The translations under genes were made by a program, and so were the position numbers. A stretch of 64,000 nt of DNA from Litomosoides sigmodontis (taxonomy: Eukaryota; Nematoda; Chromadorea; Rhabditida; Onchocercidae), in NCBI GenBank assembly GCA_963070105.1, contig OY718806.1, positions 6,531,865 to 6,595,864 of the forward strand. Direction: 5' to 3'. The notes beneath the pieces are model-generated. The model ran no database searches. It was not told the origin of the DNA and worked only from the letters and a program-made list of their open reading frames with translations. This document shows, piece after piece, positions 18,165-29,740 of the stretch (the first letter of the stretch is position 1; each line of letters begins with the position of its first letter).

Positions 18165-20160
18165 CAGTTATTCAGTTGTGGCGCATCGAGATTTAGCTCT
18201 GAAGGCTCTGAAGAAAAAAGTTCCATTGTTTCCTTTCCATTTATAATTTGCCCACAATAAATCCGTAGCATGATCAGTCTATGTTAGAGCTGCTAGAACT
18301 CTTCTTTACTTTTTTAAAGTCAGCCTAAATACTGCGAATTTTATTTGCCCAATTTTGAATTTCGTTACAGTCAAGTTTCATAAAAAAAAATCCGCTGTCG
18401 TCTGACATTTTGGCAAGTGCTCATTACTGCTCGCAATCGCTGTCGCCTGACTGGCTTTGCGTTTTGTTTTTATGCCATTTTTCAGAAGTTATAATTAAAC
18501 TGAAAAACTGGATATAAAAACTGGCTTATTTTAAATGAAGGAAAATTACCGGTTGAAACCCTCGATAACTGTACCTAAGAAGGCACAAATTTTTCAGGTG
18601 AAATAAAGATTTTTGATGAGATAATGTAATGCTAATGAGTCCAATTTACCATCAGATTTCGAATCACGAATCGTAATGTACGTTATCTTCAATTCAAAAG
18701 TTATTAAAAACTGATAAGAAGGATCAAATTTAACCATATGCTTAACCGTATAATATAAGACTTAGAATACCTTAAGTTGATATTTTAAAGATTTGGCTGT
18801 CATTTGCCTTGTGGTTTTAATGAGAAACGATCCTCAGCACTCAATAATGTGCAAAATCAATTTGCGTGAGGAAAATAAATTTTTATTTCGAATGCACAAC
18901 AAAAGAGAAGAAAAAAAAACTATCGATGCTATGGATGTACAACTCTAATTTTTGCAGAAAAACGCTGATCGCTCCTGACCATGCTTGGTTTTCTATCAAA
19001 TAACAAACATTATAACAAAATCGATTTCGATAGCAGCAAAACCGACGTTTCGTTTTTTATTAATTATGATTTATACGTGAATTGTTTACAGATTTAAAGT
19101 CTTAAGTGCCCAATTTTCCACTCAGCACTTGCCAGTGCTGCCATCCATTGCATACGCAAACAATTAACTTTGTTCTACAAGAAAAATTTTTATTAAATTT
19201 AACTAATATTTGAATTCAAAATGTATGTGGTCAATGAGACACATTTGAAATAATTTAATTGTCACCGTGCTTATCTTGCATTCAGCTAAGTTCAAATAAA
19301 CGAATTCAGGCGATCAATCATTTTTCTTCTTCCGCTAATCTTTTTTTGAAGTATTTAATAACAACTCAATTATATTCATGAAATAAAAGTGCTACATATA
19401 CGCACGCCTATCTTTTGCGTTTTTCCTCTAAAGCTCTCAAAATTTTGTTTACTTTTATTGTACAAATTTGGTGGTACTTATTCATCAGCTATTTCAATTA
19501 TTCTGTCTCTCCGTTCTAGCACTAAACATGTTCAGTAAAATTTATTCTTTTCTTCAAATTTCTCACATTTCAACGCTTGAAAGTTTTCTCTGTTAGAGAC
19601 TGCTAGCGACTTTTGCTTACTTCTGAAGTTTCATTGAAAATTTTAGAAAATGAAGTTCATCCATGCATAACAATAAGTAATGATGGAAACTGAAATCACC
19701 GAAACAACACTTGCTGCATCGAAATTTCTAGAAAAAATCCTATGGTAATAATAATGAAATTGTGGGAACATTGCTAAAAATTTATTATATCTTTTCTCAT
19801 ACGTAAAATTTATATCCACTCACTTCTCCCACTTTTTGCTCTTTTTATCAGTCCAGTAGGCGGTCACTCAAAGATGTTTAGGGGAAATTAAGTCAGTTAT
19901 TTACTGTAGGTTGAATTGAATCTACAATTCCTGATCCTATGTAAACCACTCTCCCAGTCTCATATCACATATTATTTAGTCAATTCCACTTCCGCAGTTT
20001 GATCTCATGCCTCCTTCAGCTACTAAAGTTAAGAAATTAAGCAGTCTACAGAATTGCTATTACTTATTCCTAAAAAACTGATACCTCTCTTTGCTTTAAA
20101 ACAAGGGCATTTTTACATTTTTGAGCTTAATTTTTGCTGTACATTAGACTTAACGATGAA

Positions 20161-20208
20161 TTGAAATATAAGTTTGGAGGTAACTTGAAATATAAGTTTA
20201 GAGGATAC
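20161..20208. repeat. 24-bp tandem duplication
   Basis: Two adjacent 24-bp units, 20161-20184 and 20185-20208, both beginning TTGAAATATAAGTTT and differing at two positions. This is a local duplication in noncoding DNA. Confidence 0.85.
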
Positions 20209-21426
20209 TGCAGCTATAAAAATCATTTTCACTTTTTAAAACATGAAAATTGTGTTAAAAATCATTGAAGCTATTAGTATGTGCACTATCCATAGAATTG
20301 GTGGAAATAATTGGAGTACATATAGACCGTATTTTTAGAGAGCCTTCTGTCCATCACCCAAATACAATTGACGATTGATTTCGACGTACTCATAACGACC
20401 TCTGATTTACTGTCCTTATAGCTCAAGCGAAACTGGCATAGCCATTGGCTGGCTACAATTGCGAATTCGATGATCCATGCAGATGGTTTCTTAAATAAGC
20501 AAGAGCAGATCGCCGGCCGATAGTTCAGCGTGAACCGGATCTATTTTTATGGTTTCTCTCTATGGGTATGATCTATTCTTACGGCTTGATTCTACTGGTG
20601 TTTTTCAGGGGAGAGGTTATTTTTTTCAAGTTTTGCTATGAACTTCAATAAACAGTGTTTTGCCAAGATACTAAGAAATCTGAACAAATATTTGCAATCA
20701 CTCTATATGTTCTTTACGATCATCGTTTGCTCCGATTGAACTTCGTAAACAACAAGGAGATCATTTTTTAAAGAATAAAATTCCATGTTGGGATAACATT
20801 GCGTTACCTGCTGGATAGTTAGTGCCATTTTTCAAAGTTCAAATAAACTTAGAAATATCTTTTTCGTTTCTCTTCTTCTAACATAAGCTAAAAAGCAGGG
20901 ATAGAAGAATAAGAAGCTTTTTAAGTCGAATCTCGCATTGAACTACAGGTGGTGTAAGCCTGCAAAGTTTGGTCAATTCACTGGACGAAAAATTCAATTG
21001 CGTAGCTGTGTTGGGTACACAGTCTACACCAAAAAAAGTTTCCCTCCTGCTACCACAAATACAGGAGTTATTTTGAGTAATATCTGTAAACTGAAAATAA
21101 TTTACCGGTAAACATTTAATTTTTATTCAAACTCATCTGCAGTCAATCTCTGGCATTATTTGCTTGTCCTGTAGATGGCTCTTATAGCAAATATAGCAAC
21201 CGGGAATGGTTGCAATATAGATGGTGACGGATAAAATAGAGTAATACGTTAACGAGAACTTTTTACTTTACTACTCTTTTTTTCCACTGTTAAACTTCTA
21301 CCTCCCCTATAGAAGGCGACGAAGGAGAGACACTGATAACCAAAATATATGACCAAACGAACCCACAAATGTTCAAATAAACAAACTAAATGTTTAAAGA
21401 CGAACAGTCTTTAAAAAGAACCCTTC

Positions 21427-21672
21427 TTGGTTCTTTTTACTAATGCACGTTCTGAAAAGCTTAAACTTCCAATGGAGAGGTCAATAGACACTTCCTGGTA
21501 TTATAAGCGAAACAGATATCACGACCCCTTTAATGAAATATGGACGGAAGGGTTATTGGACAGCACACACGCCGTTGAGATTTTTGAGGGTGATGAAGCA
21601 CTCCAGTTCAAACAGGTTCTCGGTCAACTTTCGAAAACTTCCTTCCTCTATGTGAAACTTGAAAAGTGCTGA
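21427..21672 (+). pseudogene. Isolated coding-like fragment, possibly from a XPNPEP3-type Xaa-Pro aminopeptidase
   Basis: An open frame of about 80 codons ends in TGA and shows a protein-like pattern, with HDPFNEIWTEGLLDSTHAVE followed by EGDEALQF and a hydrophobic FLYVKLEK end. It resembles the stretch of mitochondrial Xaa-Pro aminopeptidase 3 (icp55 family) that contains RDPxxELW and DEA, although with an extra insertion. I see no splice acceptor at its left edge, no donor and no catalytic metal-binding region nearby, so it looks like a relic or a retro-inserted fragment rather than a working gene. The assignment rests on a weak match from memory of the family. It could also be an unrecognised exon of the downstream BTB gene. 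Confidence 0.3.
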
Positions 21673-21861
21673 CGTTGAGAACGCTATGCGGATGGATTTA
21701 AGCTCATGGTATTAAGCGGCTGGCAAAATTATATTTGGTGTAATGCGCCAAAGACAGAATTAACTTTCCGCAAGGCTGTGTTTCCCTGTTGTGAGATCGA
21801 GGTGAAAACATTTCTCGAATTTCGGACAACCACAGACACATAATTTGTACGAAGTATCAGC

Positions 21862-24800
21862 ATGGCATCCTCAGAATTCAGCTCAAATGGGAGTAAACGA
21901 AAAATCGGTCGGACTACGACATTAACGAACAAAGGAGCATGTCTTCAGGATACTCGGGATGAACCAACTTCTTCGTATGTTGCTACCTCCTGGCACCAGC
22001 CCTCGCGTCATTCATGTGACCTTCACACTGGTAATACTTATTTTTGTTTGCACTGAAACTGCTTGATAGGGCATAATGTGAAACTGTATATACAAGCAAG
22101 TGTAAAACCTGAAATGTAATAGCTGACTGCCAATGTGATCAATGATCTACATAAAGTATAATTTTAATATCTAGCATTGTGACCCTTATATTGCCGTACA
22201 GATTTGAAGTTTTCGAAATTTTAATGACGAAGCCGAAAATGTTTTCTACGTATTTCATTTAAAAAAACTTGTTTAATTAAAAGTATAAATGCCCTTTTGG
22301 TAATGGCTATTTTGTGAATAGTATTGTACTGTCAGGAAATGCACACAAGCAAAGTGGCGCTGTTGTAGCTAATTCTACTCGTACCCCCTCAAACTTCAAC
22401 GTCGCTCCTGATTCAAGTGTCACTCTTCCATTGGGAAATATGAACCAGAATGATGCCCGTCTTGTAAATGTAAGTCCGAAATAATGAGGCTGGAATTGAC
22501 TTTTTGTTGACGAGATATAATTATGGTCTGGAGTTTATGCCTCGTTTCAGCCATATTGTACTATATTTTTTGTAAATGGAGTTTTTGGCACTCATACTGA
22601 CAGCTGGTGATTAAGGCTCAATATAAAGTAGGGAATATTGTTATCCAAATTATTAAAAACAGTTTCAATTGTACCACTGAATAATTTTACATATCAGGAC
22701 TTTTCGGAATCGCTTATCGAAGGTGCATCGTTAGAAATTGAAAATGGTTATCCACTGGTTGCTGATCTACAACAGCTTCATCTACAAAATCATGTCTGCA
22801 TGTCGGCTGATGTTATTGGACAGCACACTTTTAATTCCGTACTTCAAATTTGCATTATTGCTTGGTTTCAGTAAAGCAGTTATTTCCTACTTTAATTTTT
22901 TGTTTTCACTCAGTGAAACTGTATCATCACAATGCATAGGATCAAATGGATGAAATCGGAGATAGGCAGCGACACTTTCTGGATGATCCAAACATTGGAG
23001 ACTCTGGTTTCCTTGGAAGACCTGATGGAACACTTGGTATTATTGCAACAACAGAAGTTATCGGGTTACTGATAAGCTTTATTGTGCTCTGCTAATCTCT
23101 AGTTTAAAAACGCATTTCTGCTGTATCAACTCCAATGAAACTTAAAAACTTGATCTTATAATTTTTTTCACTGTTAGTTCATCTTACTTTTGAAAACATA
23201 CGACACTTTTTATAACGACAGACTTCCAGGACGCTGCATGACGCAACATCTGTTGTTCACAATGCATCATCTTTTCGTGTTTCAGTAAACAGACATCAGG
23301 TTGATGCTGAAGGTGGTTGGTATCTTAAATGCTAATTGCGTTTCATTAGCGGCTGATCTTTACTGCGTATGAGTATCTTGAGCAGTGTGACTTGAAGTTT
23401 ATAGTCTGCTTTCTGTGATGTTAGTGTTGTGAAGTGAAAGGTAATTAGATATGATCTGCACAGATATGGAAGGCAATTTTGTGCCAGAGGTTCCTGATAT
23501 ACTAGCAGCAGCAACAGCAGCAGCAGCTTATTCCTTAAATGCTGAACGTAAAAGTTACAAGAACCGACTAGGTACGACATTCATCAAATCTTTTAATATT
23601 TAATTTTAATATTTGTACAAAGTGTCAGTCAAGATTTTTTTACTTTCTTCATCTAAAGTATGATGCGATTGGACTTAAAGAGTCAAATGTAGGTTTAGGT
23701 CAATATCAGCTTCACAGTGGTGGTGCTGTGGGACATGCTGTAAAAGATCTCTCAAGAATTGAGGACGCTGTCGCAAGTAAATGCTCATTGATGTCAGATT
23801 TTGCCTTAACTTTTCGTTTATTTCTATCAACATTAAAATAACGTCTTTATATTATTTGAATGCATAAAATTGTCATTTTAATTAAGAAGGAACATTGAAT
23901 GGTAGATAAAGTAGGGAGTTCCTTAATGCCATAAAAATCAGGCAATTATTTTGATCGAAGGGAAGCTGGCGGAGTACCATATCTGGGTTGGCAGGCATCA
24001 AAAAGCACGTTAAAGGAACGTTTTGCTTTTTTATATTGCAACGAAATTCTTGCTGATGTTTGGTTTGTTGTTGGTCGTGGCGAACTAACGCAGGTATGTT
24101 TTGGTCACATTTTGTCACACGTTTTCAAAATTATTGACTTTTCATATTCTTTTTCAGAGAATTCCCGCACATAAATTTATATTAATTACTGGTTCAGCTG
24201 TTTTTGATGCAATGTTTAACGGTGGGCTGGCGAGCAATGCAATCGGTATATCTTTGTTTCGTCAAAGTGGCATTAAGTCGAAAATTAATATATGCTATCG
24301 AAAATAAGCGAATATTTGCAGTAGCAGAAACAAACACCGTAGAAGGTGGTCAAGATATCGACTTGCCTGATGTTGAGCCTGGAGCTTTCTTGGCTTTGCT
24401 CAAATTTCTTTATACAGACGACGTTTCCTTTGGGCCAGAAATTGTAATGACGACTCTCTATACAGGTTACATACGTGCCATGGAGTTTCATTAAATGTTT
24501 TCATGTTCTTCATAAGCAGCACTAGCTGTTGTGAGGAATGATGCATAACAAACTACGCTACGACATTCCTAAACAGTAAAATTTTTAATGCCTTTATGCA
24601 AAGCTTGTGCAACTCATTTTTTGCAAGAACAATGAATGAATATTTGTAGATGTCTATTCCATATTTTTTTTCTCCTTTTTAAGCAAAAAAATATGCCGTG
24701 CCGGCTATGGAGCATGCTTGTGTTGATTTTTTGAAGCGAAATCTTGGTGCCGACAACGCTTTTATGTTACTAACTCAAGCACGATTATTTGATGAACCGC

Positions 24801-26496
24801 AGTTGGCTAGCCTTTGTTTAGATATAATTGACAGAAATACGATTGAAGCTTTGAATGCAGAAGGTAAATCATTTATTTTCGACTGTGCCTTTTTCCTTTT
24901 CAGCAGCAGTTTATATTGAGTGCAAACTTAATGTTTTAGGTTTTACGGAGATTGATTTGGATACACTTTGTGTAGTTTTGAAGCGAAACACTTTACGAAT
25001 TCGTGAGGCGCCGTTGTTTCTGGCAGTACTTCGGTGGAGTGTGGAAGAGTGTCGCCGTCAGACCTTGACAGTCAATGCAGAGAATCAACGTACTGTGCTT
25101 GGCGAGGCTTTACATATGATACGCTTTCCGTTGATGACAATTGACGAATTTGCCCAGCATGCTGGTAAGTATATTCATTTTAAAGTAAAGAAAACGAACA
25201 TTTGTTTTTGATTTGCCATGAAAAACTGCATGAAATTTATAAAAAATTCTTCAGCTCAAACAGGCATACTAACCGATCGTGAATTAGTCAATCTTTTTCT
25301 GTATTTTACTGTGAATCCTAAACCAAAGATTGAATTTCTGGACGTCCCACGTTGTTGCGTGTTTGGTAAGGAAGTAGTAGTTAGTCGTTTCCAACGCGTT
25401 GAAGGGCGCTGGGGATACAGCGGTACACCAGATCGTATTAAGTAAGTTTTATTTTTCATTTTGGTCTTTTTCTTCAGATTCACGTGGGTGACAAGTTCGA
25501 ATCTTTAACATATAATAGCATCTAAGGTTTCATTTTTTTACATTATGTTGCTGTTTTTCCATTTACATACATTTTCCGGAATTTTTGAAAGCTTGAAATT
25601 TTGAAAACCTATTGAACCATTAAAAATCTCTGTAGTTTGCTCTTATGTAGAAGGACTTCTCTGTGAAGAAGTTCTAATCTTCGCAGTTTTTTTATTCTCT
25701 TCTGATATTTCTGCATTATAAGATTAAGTCAGGATAGTTAAGCCCTCATACAAAGGATAAAGAAATCAGAATACATTCCACGATACATTCCACTTATAAA
25801 ATTCGTTGAACAACCTCTTAATTAAACAAACTTTGATAATGTGTTTAAATATAAAAAAAATATTGCAAGAGTTTAGGTTTACTGTTGATAGAAGGATTTA
25901 TGTTATTGGTTTTGGTTTGCATGGGTCAATTCACGGACCGCATGAGTATCAAGTTACCATTCAAGTGGGTTTTTTTTCTTTCTAGTGATTGATACCGTTT
26001 GAGTGATGTATTTCTCGTAATTATGCGAATAAACTGTACTCTTTCTACTGTGATTTAAGATCCTTCATTGTGGCACGGGGAAAATTTTGGCAAGTAATGA
26101 TACGTCATTTTCTTGCGATGGATCATGCGGAACATTTCGAGTGTTGTTCAGGGAACCAGTGGAAATCAGCCCCTGTGTTACTTATATCGCTTCTGCACGT
26201 TTGAAAGTAAGACATTTACCGAAATTCTTTTCGTAGAAAATATCAGTTTTGGAAATTTTTTACTAAATTCGTTAACTTTTGCTGCCATTTTCGAACTAGA
26301 ATTATTCCTTCCACATGAAATTTTCCAGGGTCCCGATTCTCACTATGGTACCAAAGGTTTGCGGCGTATTGTTCATCAGTCCCCCTCAACTGGAGTTATA
26401 ACCTTCCAGTTTACTTACGCTGCTGGTAATAATAATGGTACATCCGTTGAAGATGGCCAAATCCCCGAAATCATATTCTGCACAAAAATTATTTGA
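21862..26496 (+). CDS. BTBD2: BTB-BACK-PHR protein, BTBD1/BTBD2 family
   Basis: Sixteen phase-consistent exons: 21862-22030, 22336-22469, 22698-22838, 22940-23036, 23286-23312, 23464-23571, 23699-23776, 23942-24093, 24158-24245, 24322-24465, 24684-24863, 24940-25164, 25255-25441, 25877-25964, 26060-26206 and 26329-26496, about 710 residues. The N-terminal 250 residues are variable, with an Ala-rich run. They are followed by BTB (about 264-380; [55 protein letters not shown]), BACK (about 385-500; [35 protein letters not shown]) and a C-terminal PHR domain (about 530-710; [60 protein letters not shown]). Family members act as substrate adaptors of Cullin-3 ubiquitin ligases. Exon order and sequence from 23942 on are firm. 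The junctions between 22698 and 23036 are tentative, and a shorter form could start at the ATG at 22946 after trans-splicing at the upstream TTTTCACTCAG. Confidence 0.93.
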
Positions 26497-26722
26497 TTCT
26501 CTTAGTGACGGCCATGTTCTCGTTCTAATATATATAAATTCGATCAAATAACTATTCTCGGTTCTTTGTGAATTCATATGTGCCTCTTCTTAGCATTATT
26601 TTTCTCTTTCTTTCAAGTTTCTCATACATAATTTGTTTTGTAAATTATCTGCTTTTTTAAATTTTCCATCGATTTGGTCTATCACTACTTTTCTTTCATT
26701 TTATATGTAGTAAACCCTTATC

Positions 26723-26728
26723 AATAAA
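26723..26728 (+). terminator. Poly(A) signal AATAAA of the BTB gene
   Basis: AATAAA lies about 226 bp after the BTB gene stop codon, a normal 3' UTR length for a nematode gene. Confidence 0.65.
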
Positions 26729-27217
26729 GTACGTGTGAAATCCTCGGTATATCTGCACATGAATCTTTTTAAATTGATCATGATTGTGTAAATGGATGCA
26801 AACAAGTACGGACCAAAAACTACCAAAATGTTCTTTATTTCGGTACTTTTAAATTTCCTGAATTGATTCATCGTCCTTCATGTTTCTGAAATTTTAAAAA
26901 AGCAAAAATGTATTGCTAACCATCATAATCCTATTACATCTTATGAAGACAGTGGAATCCAAAAAAAACACTCGTAAAATTTACATCAATAATACATTAG
27001 AATAAAACAATTGCACGATGTTTAATTTTTTATCCAAATCTGTCATTTGGATAATTTTTCGAAGAATAATGGTAATCGAATAAACGACAGATGAAAGCCG
27101 TACACTCTTTCTTTTTGGAGACTACATGAAAAAAACCTCTACCCTAATGCAACTGTGTTGTGGTCAAATAAGTTGAATTGTGTGATTTCAATAATATTAG
27201 CGTTTTTTTTTCAGATA
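26729..27217. other. Convergent intergenic spacer
   Basis: Noncoding DNA between the 3' end of the BTB gene (plus) and the poly(A) signal of the peroxiredoxin gene (minus). I see no gene or structured RNA in it. Confidence 0.6.
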
Positions 27218-27223
27218 TTTATT
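27218..27223 (-). terminator. Poly(A) signal of the peroxiredoxin gene
   Basis: TTTATT on the plus strand is AATAAA on the minus strand, about 130 nt after the peroxiredoxin stop codon. An A-rich tract follows it on the transcribed strand. Confidence 0.7.
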
Positions 27224-27353
27224 GTTTACTATAATTTACACAAATATCACTACAAAAAACACTGGTCATAACTTTACATAAATAGAAAAAAGGACTTTGT
27301 CGTCAAAGTTTCAAATCGCTTAAATAAGAATTCACTTTCACATGCTATTTCTT

Positions 27354-28629
27354 TTATGTATGACCGCCAACTTTTTTGAAATATTCTTTAGACTCCTTAA
27401 CACCAGGCTTAATTGTTGGCTTATCATCAGACCAATTCGCTGGGCATACTTCACCATGTTTTTCCACAAATTGAAAAGCTTTCAGTATACGAAATGCTTC
27501 ATCCACACTACGACCAACTGGAAGGTCATTCACCAAAGAATGACGAATTTCACCATTTGGATCAATTAAGAACAAGCCTCTGCAACAAGAAAAAATATTG
27601 AGATTTAATAAGAGGACAGATACATTTTCAATTTTTCTGAAAGAATTGTATATTTCGAAGCTTAAAATATTCTAAACAAAGTGTCAAAACAGGATACCTT
27701 ACCGATATGAAATACCTGTTTCATGATCAAGCACACCGAATGCATTCGCGATGTCTTTATTAAAGTCTGCAAGGACTGGAATCTGCAAGAAAAGTCTCCA
27801 ATTCACTACGAGGATTTAACGAAATGAAATTTGGATGTATCACCAAAACTTATAAACAATAGATATGAAAAACATGGACCTGCATGTCACCTAGACCACC
27901 TTCACTGCGCGGAGTTTGTGTCCAAGCTAAGTGTGAGAAATGAGAGTCGCACGAACAGGCGATCAATTCTGTGTTTAATTTCTGAAAATCCGCACATCGG
28001 TCGCTGAAGGCAATAATCTCCGTTGGGCAAACGAATGTGCTGAAAGCTATATTAATTTAAGACTAGAATCAGGCTATTTTGCTATTGCACTAACCACAAT
28101 AAACATCCTACAAAATCTCGGACGACGCAGTAAAAAAGTAAGAAATTTTGGAAATAGCCCAGAACGCGGGTTAACTAACAAGTCAAGAGGATAGAAAAAC
28201 ATGATAAGCCATTTTCCTTTGTAATCATTCATGCTAATTGTTTTAAACTCGCCATTTACAACTGCTGTACCCTGAAAAAGTGAATATATTACGAAATGGT
28301 CGCACAAACAGATTACTCTCTTAGCCTTAAAATACTAGCCACATCCAAAATAATGAAGATAACTCCGCAAAGACAAGAAACATACAGAAAAATCGGGTGC
28401 TTTGTTCTTTGGACCTAAAGGTCGAACGCCAGATAATGCGATAGATGAGGTGCAAAGCCGGGCTCGAGATATTTGACGAAGTGGGAATGCTGCTGTCTAA
28501 AAACCTGTTAGTATAAAAGACGGCTAGTTCTGGCTAATTTTTCCTTTCCATAGCTTGTCCTTAAAAACATGATAAAGAGAGCAAATCAATAGGAAAAACC
28601 GTAAAACCTACTAGTACTGAGCGAATCAT
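27354..28629 (-). CDS. prdx-3: Mitochondrial 2-Cys peroxiredoxin (Prx3 type)
   Basis: Six minus-strand exons join in phase: 28629-28612, 28496-28386, 28271-28180, 28039-27880, 27782-27703 and 27579-27354, for 228 residues. Residues 1-35 form an Arg-rich presequence without acidic residues (MIRSVL then [10 protein letters not shown]), so import into mitochondria is likely. The thioredoxin fold carries the peroxidatic site PLDFTFVCPTE (Cys78), DSHFSHLAW, the GGLG motif (121-124), [17 protein letters not shown], the resolving HGEVCPANW (Cys199) and a C-terminal YF pair (220-221). GGLG plus YF is the signature of overoxidation-sensitive eukaryotic 2-Cys enzymes, which reduce hydrogen peroxide using thioredoxin. 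Three further cysteines (89, 102, 104) are unusual for the family. The start lies head to head with the Pol kappa gene, 1.1 kb away. Confidence 0.95.
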
Positions 28630-29740
28630 TTTATTCGATTTACTTGCTTTCTCCCTGTAACATTTGTTTTATAAGACAAGGAAGCACCGTCAGAAAATGC
28701 GTTGATAATATACCACAACGAACAGCACAATTCTCTTCTACACTACACCTCTCTTTGCCACAAGCTCCGATAAAAAAATGAGCATTTTCAGAATCACATT
28801 TTGTACTAGCCCTGCCAATGCTGATGAAAACTTCCTTTCTAAATGCATAATGTTATTACGGACTCCGAACTACTACTGGCTGATGTATGTGAGACCATTC
28901 ACAGTCGAAATACTACAGTGAAAAAACTACGTTCTGGTACATGTAACGATAACTCCCTGCAGTTCTTAACAAATTTTTTACTACGGCAAGTGTCCTGAAA
29001 GAGCAGCGAAACTCTACTGTCACCTTATGGCTTAACAGTCTGACTAAACTTCCGTGACTGAGGGAAACGAAATAGTCTATGCAGATAAGTTTCGCGCTTA
29101 TTTGACTTCAGACATTTCGCAAAGTTAAAAAGCGAATTGAGTAACTCTCGGAATACTCTCTTGCCCACTGATGTCTCGGACGTCTCAAAAAGTATTCGAC
29201 ACACTTTCACTTCAAACACAACCCTCTACTGCCAAATCTTTCCCAGCACCACCCGCCACTCCATCTTCGTACTCTTTAAGTTTATGCTTCTTCGCAACTC
29301 TTATCGATTTCTGGCCTCTCCTCAAATGCGTAATCTCTATATCTCAGTCCTGACAAACTGCAGAATCGGGAGACAGGTTAGTGATCTAAAAGAATGTGAC
29401 TGTAGAGTTTGGTGTACTTTAGTGAAGGTAAAAGTTGTGTAGTCCGTGAACACGTCTCGTTTGTCCATCTGCATATTTTGTAAATTTTCAGTTGCAAAGT
29501 AGCATTTTGACTGCTAATTTTTTCTTTCAGTTACAGTACGTTTTGATTATTAAATTGTGTGTTATGAAGTGCAAGTAAAGAAATATATTCAAAATTTAAA
29601 CTTATGGAAATCGGTACAAATATTACATATTGACTGTTGCCTGAGTCAGTTTTCCGTGTTTGTGAGAAAAAATAGGTTTTATGTCCAGATGAGCACTGCA
29701 TAACGAACTATCAAATATATAGCAACGAGTGAAGTAAGGC
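28630..29740. promoter_or_regulatory. Shared upstream region between prdx-3 and polk-1
   Basis: The two flanking genes are divergently transcribed from opposite ends of this 1.1-kb segment, so it must contain both promoters. I see no exon with domain support. Open frames around 29025-29442 lie on both strands and look accidental. No specific factor site was identified. Confidence 0.55.

Larger units (their letters stand above)
15474..21426. other. Long region without a supported gene
   Basis: About 6 kb in which no open frame carries a domain or consistent splice sites. A plus-strand stretch at about 15540-15632 has a good acceptor (TTTGTTTCAG) followed by a short open frame, but it lies opposite the unidentified minus-strand gene and leads nowhere I can follow. 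The region holds degenerate CTAT/ATCT repeats (16320-16520), a GA tract (18111-18164) and a 24-bp tandem duplication (20161-20208). It could hide 5' exons of the minus-strand gene or regulatory DNA of the BTB gene. Confidence 0.45.
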
